Assembly: GCA_023630585.1 (NCBI GenBank)
Contig: CM042543.1
Span: forward strand, 16,242,260 to 16,306,259
Direction: 5' to 3'
Length of the DNA stretch: 64,000 nt
Source of the DNA: Cranoglanis bouderius
Taxonomy: Eukaryota; Chordata; Actinopteri; Siluriformes; Cranoglanididae
The position numbers and the translations under genes are program-made. The first letter of the stretch is position 1; each line of letters starts with the position of its first letter. Below the pieces are notes generated by a model that saw only the letters and a list, made by a program, of their open reading frames with translations, had not been told where the DNA came from and ran no database searches. Below are positions 10,961 through 25,267 of the stretch, one piece after another.

Positions 10961-13900
10961 GAGGTAGCACAAATATGCCAATATCTGCCAATTCATGGCC
11001 TGCTGAAAATTGTAAAACAAACATTTTCCATGCGTTGGTGCAAATTTTACCCTCTATATCTTCACACTAAAGTACATCAGATTTTTTACTTCACTTCAAA
11101 TCTATTACTGATGCTATAGTTCATTTTTAGCAGCTGGGTACATGTCTGAAAGAATACAAACTTTCTGATTTATGAAGTGTTAAAAATGAAAAAGAAAAAT
11201 CATTTCACACCTATATTTCAAATGTATATTTCCTATTTATGACAAGGTATACCATAAAAAGAATTATGGAGTTGATACATTGAACCAATCTATATTTATT
11301 AAGGTATCAAATTTTATTTTAAAGCAGGTGATTTGAGGGTGAAATATGTTAACATTTGCCAATGAAGTTAGTAGAAGGACCTAAATGTTAAAATAACTAG
11401 CTATTGGTAGTATAAAAACCAATTAATTATTCTACATATACAGTATTATTTGTAATATTTTAAAGATTAATGAAATGGTGAGGGGTTCGTTCAGGTTATG
11501 TTAACTTGTCCAACTGCTTACACTATTATTTCTAATATCATATTTCTAATACAGGCTAATATGTTTTCCATATAGTTCACCCAATACAGATGCACCCACA
11601 AAGCACACAGCATTTATATAATAAATTCAAATATAATACATTTATTAACATTTGTTAATCATTTCTTGCCATCTCCCATCTCCACAGGTCTCCGGTGCTT
11701 GCTTTGTTCACTTTAACTCACTTTTCATACAAAAGTATATATGGTCTCAGGCTGCAATGCCCTCCACTAATTCTGACTAAAATCACAGCAGCGTTAGAGT
11801 GCTAGAAAATACCCATCACAATTTCTTCAGTGTAACTGGGAACTCAAACGTTCTGTCAAGTACAATATCTTAAGTAGTTCAGGATGAAAAGGTGTTATGA
11901 GTGTAAGCATTCATGGGCCACATAATGTGAAAGAGGATTAAGGTATTTTATAGACAACCCACTGCAGGCCCCAATAATCTGACATGAACTGTTAATATGT
12001 GATTTATTAACAGGCTCCACTGCAAGGTCACTTATAGTGTGGCTAAAGTCTATTATTACACGAGCACCCTCTAACTCTCACGAGAACCTATGGCAATAAC
12101 ACATTTCATGTAGAACAAACCATTAACTGAGTCACTGGTGGAATATGATTATATTCTACTACGCTATTTACTGCCAAAAGTACCTCTCACAAGGAGTGGA
12201 CATTACTGTGATATGACTTTTCCCAAACTGGATCACTAGCCTTTGATGTGGTATTGACATCTTTAGGCTTCCTTTTTAACATGGCATTGTACTCTTTATG
12301 GTACATTCATATTTTTCATCCCACCTCCCATTCATTCATCCCTCATCCTGCACATAGGATTCTGGGAGCGAGAGTGGTGCAAGGAGAGCGAGGAGAGCAG
12401 AAAATAGTTGAAAATATCTCAAGCATATGCACATGGAAAGCAGGTATTGTTGGCCGGCAACCAATTAGATGTTATACAGGTCTCACCGTGAGACACGCCC
12501 ATGCTCCCAAAATGCTTGGTAGAAATGCTTGGTAGAAACTTGGGGTTGGGGGTTTATTGGTATTAAAATGAATTCCGGTATGACACAAGGACATGAAAGG
12601 GTAATACATTTTAACATACCATGGAGGTCATGAGAAGCCTAAAAACAAGGAATCAGAAACTAGAAACTAACATAGCAGCTAGAGACGGCACGATACCAAT
12701 TTTCCCTTTTCCGATACCGAAACAATCAGCATGAGCCGATATTGGTACCCATCCAACATTTTTTTTACGTTAAAAACTATCAAGCTTTAAAATTATTTCA
12801 TAACTGAAGTGCTTTAAAAAAAAAAAAAAAGTACATAAAAAAATACTTTGCTAAAAACACAATGACTTCACAAAAAAATATTTTCCAAATCCAATTCTAA
12901 TCTTTTCCATTTCATACAGGATCAGATCAAATTCGTTCTTCTTTCCCTCGGATACCCCAATCCACCTTTTTGTTGCTGGTACTGGCCCGATACCAATCCT
13001 GCGTATTGGATCATTGCCATCTGTAGTAGCAACTACAACCTGAAACCATGATTACAACAACAAAAACAAATTGGATACAACTGCATTAGTTTAAATTTTT
13101 CAATTGCCAATACACAAGCACGCACTGTGCAGGGAAAAATACACAGGTTTTATTAAAAAATAAATAAATAAATAAATAAAGTGGGACAAAATTACATTTG
13201 AAATTTAATTAAGCTCAAGAATCACAAACAAAGAGCCCCCAAAGCTTCAGTATAGCCAGAATATTTTCAGGTCTGTTCCTCTGGGCCATGTATTTAACTT
13301 ACAACTCTGGAGAGCAAAATTGCTGGTGAAGGAAACATTTCACTTCACTCCAATGTGAATGTAACATCAGCTTTATGCAAATTATAATACATGAAATCTA
13401 TACCATTGACTTCTTTAAGAAAAATTCCAAAGATTGATCAATTACAGGTATTACATTTCATTTCCAGAAGCAGAAATCTCAGCTGATATATACTGTATAC
13501 ATGTTTTACCACAGAGCATTACGCAGACTGGTTCTTCATAGCATTTCCTTTAAGTAACAGACTCAATAGGCGGACATAAAAAAGGAAAAAAGAAAGATTG
13601 AAAGAGTGGTAGTGTTCAATAACGATGTATTTTAGTGATATATTGTGTCTGTGGCTGAGGACAGATTAGAACTGCTCCCTTAACGTCTCGTGAAGGGCAC
13701 ATTTACTAAACCTCTGTATTACTTCAGAGCCACATTTCCACAGAACGTTGCGCAACGATCAGCACATCTACGTAAGCTCGCATACCAAACCAATTTAGTC
13801 ATGCTGCCTTAATAAAAAGCTGACATACTGTACGTCTATAACAAACCAAGCCAGTCAGCTGTGCGCGTTTTTGAAATATGTCATAATAGCTTGTGCAGCT

Positions 13901-16322
13901 ATAAAGTAAAATTATATCAAAAACCCTGAACTTGCTAAACACACAGAATATTAACAGTTCAGCAGACTCAAGTGTCACTTCTTATGCCTCGAGATACACC
14001 GAGAATCGAATTCCAGTGAGAAGTAGTGCAAGGGATTGTGGTCTGGTCAGCATAGTAATCAGTATATGATGAATGAAGGAAGGCCAGTATAGTTACATGT
14101 CAGAAATAACCACACTTGCGCTATGGTTACTCATGAAATAGTGCTCACGCTACGCTTAATTTCATCTGCTTTATCACGAGGAGACGTGAAATAGTGATAT
14201 TCTGATCAATCGAATTCATTTAAACAATCTTCTTTGCTTTCACAGCCTGTAGAAACACATATAACCAATAAATATACTGATTCTGCTTCCAAACCCTAGC
14301 ATGCAGTGTGTATCATGAGAAGTACACACAAATAATTAACACTGGTCACCTCAGGGGATCAGCACATTGGCAGAACACACACACACTTCTAAGAAGTTTT
14401 TGACCAGTTTAACACAGAGAGACTAATAGTGAACCCATTTCACAAATAAAATCTCACGTCAAAAACAGATACTGAAACTACAGATGGCTACAGATAATTA
14501 GCCAAACTGGCACATTCAGTTCAGAAAAAGACATGATAACATCTCGATTAGCGTCAGTCTTCTTTCGAGTTCCAGGTCGAGTGACAGCACTAGGCTGCAG
14601 TGTTCGCAGGGACCGGGTCGGTGTAGTGGTGAAACCGGAGCCTGCTGGGAAGTCTCAGCTCATGCTTTATTCAGGGATCGTCGGTCATTTCCTTCAACAG
14701 CACGAAGAGATCCAGAGACAAAAGTCGTGCTCAAAACACAGTTATGGCAATGCTGAATGTGAAAAGAAATGGTCCACAGCACATATTTAGATCTGTAAAC
14801 AACAGGCTTTTGTGAACCCTCATTTTAAATGCGCTCTTCATCAATTAAAAATTTGTATTTGCAGCACAACAAACTGCAACGTGCATAAATATGTGTTCAT
14901 TCAAGACGTTTCCGTTATAATAAATTTGTGGCCCACTGACATCATAATTATAAATATGTATGGAAAAGTAAAACATCTTAAACATAGGAAAATGACCTGC
15001 ATATATCTGCATATTTCAAAGAAATTATGTCCTAGCTCACTACATCTACATGTTTTACCTTGAAATATAATAAGAAAATGCTTAAAATCATATTATCTTT
15101 GCATTAATATGTGATTCCGTTTAATATCTCGTGCTTGAAACATCATTTTTCATAAGTCACCCATTATATGTTATGAAAAATGGACATTGTAATTGTGGCC
15201 CATTACATTCACTCATCCCTGTTACCTGAACTCACACTCAGCCCTGTGAAATATATGGAACATTCCACAAGTCACATGTTCAACAGTTTCAAGTTCATTC
15301 AAGTTTCCTGATGGTCGTGGGAAGAGGAAAAGTACGCATTGGCTTTTCTCTTTATTTGAAATGATAGTGTGATAGTCACTGACAAGGTCACTTTGAATGT
15401 ACAGACCTGTTATGCAAATTATAAACTGAAAGTAAATTAAAAAATTTTTTTAATTTTTAAAAATGAAACACAAAAAAACAAAAAAAAACACTTGAATGTC
15501 CTTAATATCCTCATGCCCTCGATATGGATGTTAATTAACCACATTTTGTGTATTAGCTAATTCCACACGAAAGAAAAAAAAACTTCAATTACTAGAAATT
15601 GGTACAAATCAGATCCATCCACACTGAACCAACGGCTACATATTGTCCAAGAAATACGGCTAATGGAAAAATTAACATATGCTTTAAAACTGAAGGAGAA
15701 TGTGTTTCTGAATATTGTCTTACTATCCCATCCCACAAGCACTGTCCCTCTCTTCCCACTTATTTATTTATTTTTCTCGCATAATATGGTAATTCTCTTG
15801 ATTGATAAATGTTTCCAATCCTTTTGCTCCATGTTGAAAACCTAATAAAGCCAAAAAACGAAAAAACCTCAATGTGTTTACTAATTTAAGAGCAAAATGC
15901 AGCCACTGCAAACCTTCTAAATAAATGAGATATTGTTCGAGATGGGTTAACTCATTTGTATGAATGGTTAAACGCACATTTTCTTAGCTTGATGTTGAAA
16001 AATATTTTTTAATGTAAAAGTTACATTTTTTAATTGATAATGGAATCACGTTTTTAAAAGAATCATTTTAACATTTTAAAATGATTGTTTCAATGAGTTA
16101 CAATGGCTGAACGACACCCCAATCTTGGAATTATCCTGATAGTACCAAGTCATAAAAAAGATTCACTGAAAATTGCATTCCTTATTAAGGAAATGTTCTA
16201 AGAGTAAATGGTCAAGGAGTTTAGACAAGAAAGAGACTAGAGCTGGCCAATACATTTCCATTGTAGCTATGTGTTCTTGAAAGCCTAGCAATTTTCCATA
16301 GTATCATTTTAGTCACGGACGC
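10961..16322. other. no gene recognised
   Basis: AT-rich, with the MITE-like repeat at 12681-13026 and an (AATA)n run at about 13158-13180. The open frame at 14533-14790 is the most protein-like piece (mixed composition, no low complexity) but matches nothing I know. Confidence 0.4.
12681..13026. mobile_element. MITE-like repeat with 'gataccaat' blocks
   Basis: Carries cgataccaattttccctttt near one end and, inverted, g-g-t-a-t-c-g-g-g-c-c-a near the other, a pattern common to short hAT-like elements of fish. The ends are imperfect. A related fragment lies at 62885-62960 in galnt16 intron 1. Confidence 0.45.
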
Positions 16323-17298
16323 AGGGTCTTATTTATCAACCAAGCACAAGCATCGCTTTGTGCATAAACTGTGCATACGCATGCTTCTGCACATGGAATA
16401 TAGTACATTTTGAACTACTCCTGACCATGCGTAATTGGCAGGTTCTCACAACAAAGTGCAGACAGGTGACAGATTAAATGTCAAGACAAATGTTATGAAA
16501 GGTACATCTGAAGATTGACTGGGATGATGCAGACTGGGATGATCTTGCTGTGCTTGACGAATTGGCTCTTTGTCCTTAGTGTTTTTAACCTCTGTGCTGA
16601 CACTGATGAGTGGCTCATCAGTCAATTTTGCTTTCCCAGTACAGTTGCAGTTGATCTGCCAGCAGCTCGCCCAACTTTTGGAGAGAAATATTCCCAAACA
16701 CGGCAGTGGAAAAGACAAGGAAAACGAGGGATTTTCATGCCATCACAGGTTTTCCAGAGGTAACTGGGGCATTGCACAGGCATACCCATAAAAATCGGCC
16801 AGTTTTAAGGAATTTTAAGGCTACTCAGTTAACGTACAGGTAAATTCTTGAACGTTGTTTCCAACGTGGAATGTCCAGGTGGAACACTCAATTCTTTCAT
16901 TGTACAGAACAGCACAATGTGACTTTGCCTTCAGCAAGGTGCCACTGGAAATGGCTGGCTTATTATGTTTCTTGGACAGATTACATTTTGTAAAAGTTAA
17001 TTAAAAATTTTAATTAAAAATTTTTTTGTTTTTTGCTTTACTTGGTGCGAATGTGTCTCTACTTAATTGTCTGTGAAGCGGAGAGATGTGCCATGTTGTG
17101 TGTAACAAGCAGTACTGCAGGCAGGAAGATGTTTATCATACAAAATGCAATTTAAGAATGTTTGTTTATTTCATGAGCATGCACAGCAGAGCAATTTAGT
17201 ACGTGTGGGATTTATTAGTGTCTATTGCATACAGCTGCACGTAAGCATGTGTGATAAACTGAACTGGTTCTACACACACTTTGATAAATGAGACCCCT
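16323..17298. mobile_element. inverted-repeat element, ends AGGGTCTTATTTATCAA
   Basis: The left AGGGTCTTATTTATCAA and inverted right AGGGGTCTCATTTATCAA agree apart from a single-base gap and one change. About 975 bp apart they enclose a unique-looking interior with no intact transposase. An open frame at 16515-16763 has no recognised family. Confidence 0.6.
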
Positions 17299-18776
17299 GG
17301 TACTAACAATATGTGTCAAAAAAACCCAACATAAATTAGGTTCCCTAAGTGAAGCCCCAGGACTAAAAGTTGACACCTGCAGGATTCACTTCCTCTGTGA
17401 AAGAGGACACTGAGTGAACAGGTAATAAGAATCCATGTGACTTAAGCCAAAAGTAGAGATTTCATCACACCCTATCGGGCCAGTCTTACCGCTCTAAGAG
17501 GCCCAACAAAGCATGTAGCAATTAACACTCTCCTCTCGGGTGACGTTGTATTTGACATGCATTCAAAGAACCAATCTTGTCCATCTTTGTCTCACATTTA
17601 CTCACACCCTCCCCTCACTGGAGTGAGCTGAAAGACACCAGTGTGCATTTTGGGGGAAGAAGAAAAGAAAAAAAAGAAAAAAACAATGCATGTCTCGCAA
17701 GAAAGCTGGCCGTCGTCACAAGACGCTGCTTAAAGCACAGCTCAAAGATAAACGAAATAGAAATGACTCCAAAGAAATGAGACAGGGTAAGTAATGAAGA
17801 CTACCCAGAGTGCAAACTGTGGTGGCTCACACGATGGTGGAGATCTAAACTAAACGCTTGGTGCAGGCGGTGATGGCTGGATCGGCACAGTGAGAGCATT
17901 GTTCCGCTACAGCCAACCCGGTGGCGCACCAACTTCACAAGGCCTGAGCCAGCTGTGGAAGCGGGCACAGTCACACCCTTGCTTCACTGACTCTCACACT
18001 TACTCTGGATGACCATGGGCAGCCCTGACATGTTTGATACAAACCAGTGTTACAGCACTCATTACCACACTACCGCTTCCTCCTTGCGAAAAGGAAAATG
18101 TGCTCACATTTTTCACACATGACTCGCAGTATCCATATTTGAGGGAGAGCACACTGAGGCGGTGGGTGGAATTCTCACCCTGTTACAGTACACTTCCCTG
18201 GTTAGGATCGTCGGTGAAGTGAGGGAACATCTGGACAGTGTATAAACCGTCTCGACTGTGGATTATGTGCTAAGAAAAGAGCTTGTAGCTTGGACGGATG
18301 TCTTTTCTGCTTAACTGTATTATTCAGATATCCGTAAGAGTGTATGACTCGGAAGGAGAGGGGGGGGGGGCATGTTTAATTAGGTGTAATCAAGTATCAT
18401 TTTCCACTGTGATTATAAACGCTCCTCCTGTCAGTCATGACGCGTGTGTTTGTGTTTGACAGATAAAATACAGAGAATGAATGAACAAACAGAAAAAGCT
18501 TTATTGAGCTTTAATGTCAGCTCAATATTCAGCCTGTACTGTAATTCGCAAAAAAGTTATAAGTGCCACTAAAAGGATACAACCACTTGGATATTTGTGG
18601 GTTGGAAGGATGCTGGAAAACCTCTCTGGTTTAACAAGCTTTATATAATCGTGTTTATAATGATCTTAACATCAGTACAGATATTTCCACGTTATATTTA
18701 CTAAACCAGTGAATAAAAACATGGAATGAATGCTCCATGCCTATAGCATGGCTTCTGGTGTAAAATGTACCCAACC

Positions 18777-18827
<51 letters not shown>

Positions 18828-18856
18828 TATATAGATATATAGATATATAGATATAT

Positions 18857-18897
<41 letters not shown>

Positions 18898-21800
18898 GAT
18901 ATATATATAGATATATATAGATAGGATTAGGCTAACCCTAATCTGTCCACATGAAAACACTCCAAAGACATTTTTTTTTTTTTTTTTTAAGAAATGATTT
19001 TGATGCACACCACGACAGAGCTGCTCTTCGCATCAAAAAGACACAGCCTCTCCATTTCATCTCTTCTCACTGACTTCATGGAAACATGGAGCATAACGAA
19101 TACCCGAGTAGTGATTTCAGTATTCCAACATCGCCACCTCAAACAATTAACCGGGTATTGTGAACCACAGAAACTCCTTTAAGAGTTGTTTTTTTTTAAC
19201 AAAAGCTTGCCACAAAAGCAGCTTTCAGCCCACAATGCAACCTGAAATATACATTCAGCTTTGTTTATCAACCAAACATTTAAAAAGGAGCATCACTTGA
19301 TGACATGAGCACTGGGCAAATGAGACGCAGTCTTCTCTTCATACAAGCACTAACGCAAAAACAAACATTCCTCACTGAACCACGTGAAGTCGAAGTTCTA
19401 AATTCAGTAAAAGTGATAAAATGACATAAGACAGGGGGGAATTGTAGAGGATATGGCAGAATATATAACTCAAACTTTCCCACAAGTGTCTAATAACATG
19501 ATTAGGCAAGCAGATTTTTGCGCATTATTCATTGTCAGCTGATGCCAGATGGATGGAAATACTGCAAACTAGGATTACTAATTTTAGCATGATCAAAATC
19601 GTTCCCACAATCGTACCTACAATGCAATACAACAAAGTTCAACACTGTTCATGCTCATTTCAAAGTTCAATACTAATTATAACCAAGTTGTAAAAGTCAA
19701 TGCTTAACACAAACGATCTTATTAGTTGTTATGTGATCGACACTACAAAAACAATTCTGAAAATAGACTGTGATGGACTGTGTTGTGGAACCATAACAGC
19801 TTTAAGTGAATACCAGTTCACTGATATCAACAAAAACAACATTAAGACATGTGAATACTTAGATTTAAATCACAAGAATACTGTATTGTAAGCCTGAGAA
19901 GTTAGAAGAACGTAACCCACAGCTATAACTTACCTTATGCTTGCACTAGTAAGTGACTAGGCAAGATACAACCATTCATTCATCTACGCAGGTGTGTCAC
20001 ACAGCGCAACAGGCGACATTTGAATTGAGATTTTCTCAATTCTAAGCCAATTATGAACAACACAGCACAGAGACAAATCCAAACAATTGGCTCAAATGAG
20101 ACCAATCCTATGGCACGTGTGGTCCAACACTGCTTCAGTTCCCCATTCATTTTAGTCCCAACCTGCAATTAGTTCCCGTTTACTCTTGCTAATGAGGGAA
20201 CAATGATTCCGCTTCATAGGCAACGTGTTTATTGTTGTCTTCAGTCCTGGAATACTGCCACTTTGTAGCTTGTAATAGCTGCAGTCAAATAAAGCAAATA
20301 AAACCTGCTGCAGTCAGAGAGTTTAACGGCAGATGGTATGTAAATGGTTCTGACACATACCATCAGCTCCGAGAAACTTCCTCTCTAAATTTATGATAGA
20401 TGTTTTTTAAAAAAGGAGAGCCACTCAGTGAGCAGAAGAAGAAGAAAAAACAGCAGCAAATGCGCACGGGTGAACCAGTAGTGGAGCTCTGAAAAGAACC
20501 GCGATGACATACACAACAATCATACTATAGAATTTTGACAGGGACGAGTTCTCATTTTCCAAATAGCAAACCAATAAAACAGCAGATCTTTCTGGGAGGT
20601 AAGCAGGCATGACTAAACAAGCATTACGAGACAGGAAACGTTACAGCATGCACCCGAAATCAAGATGCCAAAAGAGCTACAGAATCTCACACTTCCCGTG
20701 TATGTGGACATTTTCTGAAGTTTGAAAACATCATCGTCGACAGACACCAGGAATGCAAGCTGGCCACTTCACAGCACTGAGGGATGGAAAGAGTTTCCCC
20801 AGAGACAGCTGGAGTCACAACGGTGGTTTCTTAGCCAGGGTCAAAGTGACTTGCTCGCAGATTAACAGACGTACACACAGATGGTTTTCATAAAGCCTGA
20901 CTTCCAAGACTATAAATGTAACATTTCAGGAGTTATTGCAATTTGAAATATTAAGAGGCTTTGCCTTTTAGTTTCACAGAAATATAATATCTTTACATTT
21001 ACAGCATGGTTATGTACAGTACTTGATGTAGTTCACTAAAAAAAAAAAAAAGAAAAAAAAGCCGCAGTCGCAAAATGCAAAACAGCACAAAAACACACTG
21101 TTGTGTTACACAAAACTACATCCTGATATACACTAACAGACCAGATTTGATGGCCTGAGCGAGCCATGACTCAGCAAAGAGAACAGATTTCAAGACAGCG
21201 TGGGGTCGAGAAAATCGCCTTCTGCTGGGTTATTTACTTGTCCCAAAAACAACCCCATGTTTACAGGGTCAGAATAAACGGATACATAATTAGGCATCAA
21301 CAGCCAGCTAGCCGATTAGCAAGTTCCCCCCCCATTTTCTCCCCAATTCGGTCACGTGCCAATTCCCACCCTTCAGCCAGCTCTCCCCAATCATACCCCC
21401 AGCTACCAAACACAATCCAAAAAGTGTGTTAAAAGTCTAACACGCTTCCTCTGAGACATATGAACAAAATCTTTGTCATCAAACTGCTGAATTGTTGTTT
21501 TTTTTATTTGATGCCTCATCCGTGGTGTGTTAGATATACAAGGACTGTGTGCCGAGTCCACACATCCACAGCAATGTGTCAGACTGTCAGGTGGATACGG
21601 CCCTAAGTCAGCCTAATCATACAGGGCTTTACAGAGCTTCCTCTAGACAGATTAATCGACTAGTCATCCAGACAACACACTGGCCAGTCGGTCTTCTAAA
21701 TACGCGCTTTTGCAAACCACTAATGTTTACACATCAGAAAGATGTTCCCCTGGACACACCGCAGGAGGAGACAGCTCTGATCCCTACAGCTCACCCAGCA

Positions 21801-23054
21801 ACTGCTGCTGTTACCAGGGAACTAAACCCAAAGTAGCACACACCCTCATGTGACATGAGCAAAGCTTCTGACTGTGGCTACACATGAGAGTTATCTGTGG
21901 AAATCACACCATGTGGCTAGATGTTGATTTACGCAACGTGACTTTGAAGTGAGAATTTTGCCCACAAAAAAATTACGATTTAATCTTTCCCTCCCTCCAA
22001 AGGGTATTAATCTGCCACCTGGGGGGTTATTTGAAATGATTTAACGCAATGCGGTTTGTGGAAAGTGTGTGATGCTCCTTTTTGGGGGAAATCATATCTG
22101 CGCCAAACAGGACGGGATGAGAAACATAAAATATCAGATCAGGCAAATTTAAAAAAAATAATAATAATAAAAAATCAATGTAAAAACTCAGTGGTTAAAT
22201 TTCCCAGTCAGCAAAAAGCTCCAGAAAGAAGAGCACTGTGTTTTCACGGCACTGTTGTACCCAGGAAGTCCCCACACATCTTTTTCCCACGAAAAAAAAA
22301 AAAGTTTTAAATAAAATTAATATCTTCTTTAATGCCTTAAAAGGAAGCTTGTAGGACGTGTCAGTATCTGTTACAACGGTACGGCCACGACTGATACGTT
22401 TCCTTTCAAAACAATTAACAGGAAAGTAACTTTAAATGAGTTTTACTTTTGTACTTTGGTATATTTTGGCCACATTTTGAATGCAGGACATTTTCACAAG
22501 GGATCTTATTTAAATTAAAAATAAGCTGTGGATCGTTTGTCCGTTTGCAGCCGGTGAAACTGAACGATCATGTCTGATGTATTAGTTTTGACATTTTCAT
22601 GCAATATGACTCACATTCATTACTATTATATCTGAAAGTGGGCTGTTCCACTAGATAGGAACCTGGTGCAAGGACAAAAGACACGGATGGTTGCTCTTAT
22701 CGCTCCTTCCTTAATATGATAAATAGAACGAGCTTGTTTGTAACATCTACAACTCAAGCAAGGTCATAACTGACAAATTTCTGAATTACTGCTCGTTTCC
22801 TATTTCAACTTGCCCAGTCTACTGTGATTAAAGGGCACTGAAGAAGACTGAGCAGTGATCAGAGACCCCCCCACATACAAAATATTGTTAATGGGGTTTT
22901 TTTAAAGCATAATTGTATTGTATCATTATTCAGCATAAACTGATATCTGTAAATGTCCACAAGAGATGGGAATTTAAAAATTTTGCAATATTTTATATTC
23001 AAATAGTAAAACTGACTTCTATCCTTATACCTGACTGAAGTCAGTGTCTTGCTA
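17299..23054. other. no gene recognised
   Basis: Complex non-coding sequence with homopolymer runs and the array at 18780. If the 27.1-kb exon is real, this would be intron. Confidence 0.4.
18780..18925. repeat. compound (TA)n / (ATAG)n microsatellite
   Basis: A (TA)n run followed by mixed atag/atat units with a pure (ATAG)n core near 18860-18895. Confidence 0.97.
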
Positions 23055-23290
23055 TAGGCAGTCCCTCCAGGATTCTGCAATTTTGCGGTCACAGAAATGA
23101 ACACGGAATCAAGCAAACGCCGCAATGTTCGGAGAAGCTTGTAATTTTACAAAATTACTGCAAATTCTGGTCAAGATGCGTCATGAGTACAGCTAAAAGG
23201 TCTCATTTAAACAAACATCACTGTGAAAGACCTTGCAAAACAATTTAGTGCAAATGCAGTTTCACCAGTTCAAGTAGTTTTCCACAAAAA
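23055..23290 (+). mobile_element. hAT-like repeat, copy B
   Basis: Second, more deleted copy of the family at 5691. It starts ggcagtccctccaggattct and ends t-t-c-a-c-c-a-g-t-t-c-a-a-g-t-a-g. Both copies have the same orientation. Confidence 0.6.
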
Positions 23291-24470
23291 AAAGCACAGA
23301 ACAAAAAAAAACAACGCTGCAGCAAAATCAAGCAAAATCCTGTACAGACACTATAGGTCTGGCTGGTGTCTCTGAGAAAACCAGATTGAGTATTGCGGTT
23401 CTGGTGTGTCACGGTCATGAGTCACTCGGGCATCCTTGCCAGTTCATTCATGTTCAAAACCATTACAGTACATCGCAATGCCCCAACACTCAACGCTCTT
23501 TCACACCAAGTCTATGGCCCAGACCTTGTGTTGCAACATAATCTCTTTATGAGCATTTAAGCACGTGGTTTATTCGTTTGTCTTTCTGTCTATAATTAAC
23601 TAGGCGAGTCTGGACACTACTCTGGTTGTGCGTTCTCGTCCATCCCGACACAGTCAACATTGAGAAAAGCAGAAACTGGCCAAGCAGTGCTGAGCAAATA
23701 GGCTTATTCAGACACCCATCTTTTCATATAAGCTCTACTGATTCTGAAAACATGATTCTGCAGGCTGACGAGATATTTTCTAAGCAAACCCTTGCTTATG
23801 AGACCAAATGCAAAGTAGAGGCAAACCACCTCTACTGATGCGACTGAGCAGACTAAAATAGCAAACGGCTGATGTAAGACGTGTTAATAAGTTCAAATCG
23901 AAGTACTGCACCAGGACTGTGCAGCGGAGCACGAGTGTGTGACGTCCGCGATCAGTCAGCGTGCCGAAGCCGGTTCAGTGGGCAGCAGGAAGGTCTCAGT
24001 ACGTCTCACGGTGCTCATCACAGCTTCGACTCTTGTCACTATTCGCTAAACTGCTGCCATGCACACCTGGAGGCTTTAATACCTTGAACGATCCACCTCC
24101 AGAATGGTCAAATAAGAAAGAATGGGGGCGTCTTCCTGATTCAAGATTGAGAACAGGGTTAACGTTTCTCAGTCCATTACTATGGATGCTATGGATATGC
24201 GTTTACATACAACCTAATAATCTGTATAATAATCCATCTGATTATTAATAGCTCAACTGGAAGAAAAGATGTTCAATCAGAATAGAACAAACCAACTGAT
24301 GTCAATCTGAATGAAATTTTTCGATTGAACGAATGGATTTTGGATTGGATTTTGATAATCCATTAAATAGAAGAATAATACAGGGTGTCCCAACAGGCTC
24401 CATATGTAGGGGAAATTAAGACTTTTTAGCAAAATGTCTTCCAAAATTTTTCTCCAGATAGCCTTTTAGA

Positions 24471-24612
24471 ATGACTTTGACAAAAGAAGAACATACTGAA
24501 ATCATTCTCATGGCTGAATCAGGAAGGTGTCGCAAGGTTGCGACTTTAACAGGAAACATGTCAAGCACGTCACACATGACACAAGTTGCCAAACTGGGAG
24601 TCAAAGGCTACG
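24471..24612 (+). pseudogene. truncated mariner/IS630-type transposase N-terminus
   Basis: Opens MTLTKEEHTEIILMAESGRC then R-K-V-A-T and, after a degraded stretch, T-Q-V-A-K-L. This pattern fits the first helix-turn-helix of mariner-like transposases in the family I know from fish. The frame runs into the nested element and the DDE domain is absent. Confidence 0.55.
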
Positions 24613-24614
24613 TC

Positions 24615-25117
24615 AATCCGGATAAATTTGAATACGCATCGTTTTCTCTACGTTTTGGCCTTCCATCCACATGGAGACAGAATTTGTCCGGCGAAAACTG
24701 AGGTTATCGCAAATGCTCTCCCACGTGGATAAATCTGAAAACGCAGTTTCCGCGTTGTAGTTCAGACTGAGAAAATGGAGGTATTCAAAAACGATGACGT
24801 ATTTTTTAGTCACGGGACGCAGTTCAACTGAAAACAAACAAGACGACGGACAACATTGTGCTGCAGTTGTTGTGCAGGCTATCCAGTTTGATAGCTTTGT
24901 TAAAGATTAATGTCACTTTGTACAACCTTCAGATTCACTTTTAACTAAACTGATTGAAATGATGCAGTAAAAAGCTTTTGGTTTTTTTTCCCCACACAGA
25001 CGTAAGCGTTTTCAGACGTTTCGGTGTGGACGAGCAATTTTTGAAAACGTTTGAAAACGCCGGTGTAGACGGAGAGTGTTTTAAAATGAATATGCAGTTT
25101 TCAAATCTACACGGATT
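24615..25117. mobile_element. nested MITE within the mariner remnant
   Basis: The left aatccggataaatttgaata and the inverted right aatccgtgtagatttgaaaa are similar ends. The inner copies of g-c-g-t-t-t-t-c and t-g-g-a-c-g-a are typical of short inverted-repeat elements. It interrupts the host element's transposase. Confidence 0.6.
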
Positions 25118-25267
25118 AATGTAGTTTTAGCCAAAGTTGGGAGAGACGACACAGTGTGTTTACAAAGAAATGGTAATCAGGATGATTTGTAAATAAAGTT
25201 ACATTTTGCTAAAAAAAAAAAAAAAAAGTTAATTCCCCATATGTATGGAGACTTTTGGGACAAACTG

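Larger units (their letters stand above)
24381..25267 (+). mobile_element. mariner-like element, TA-flanked, with a second element inside
   Basis: The left end reads CAGGGTGTCCCAACAGGCTC and the inverted right end CAGTTTGTCCCAAAAGTCTC. Both are followed inward by the ag-c-a-a-a-a-t-g-t block and both sit next to TA. A transposase N-terminus follows the left end. The middle is replaced by a nested MITE (24615-25117). Confidence 0.72.

Noticed and set aside
11745..11775. Sequence tgcaatgccctccactaatt resembling the left end of the 9658 Tc1 element
   Set aside because: Same orientation as the left end rather than inverted, so not its missing right end; too short to call a second copy.
14533..14790. 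85-codon open frame of mixed composition
   Set aside because: No recognised family and no clear splice sites; kept only as a note in the region entry.
16515..16763. 82-codon open frame inside the inverted-repeat element at 16323
   Set aside because: Could be a decayed transposon protein, but no motif supports it.
21335..21475. C-rich stretch (cccccccattttctccccaa) that resembles a dispersed fish repeat
   Set aside because: Recognised only vaguely from memory; no ends or second copy in the window.
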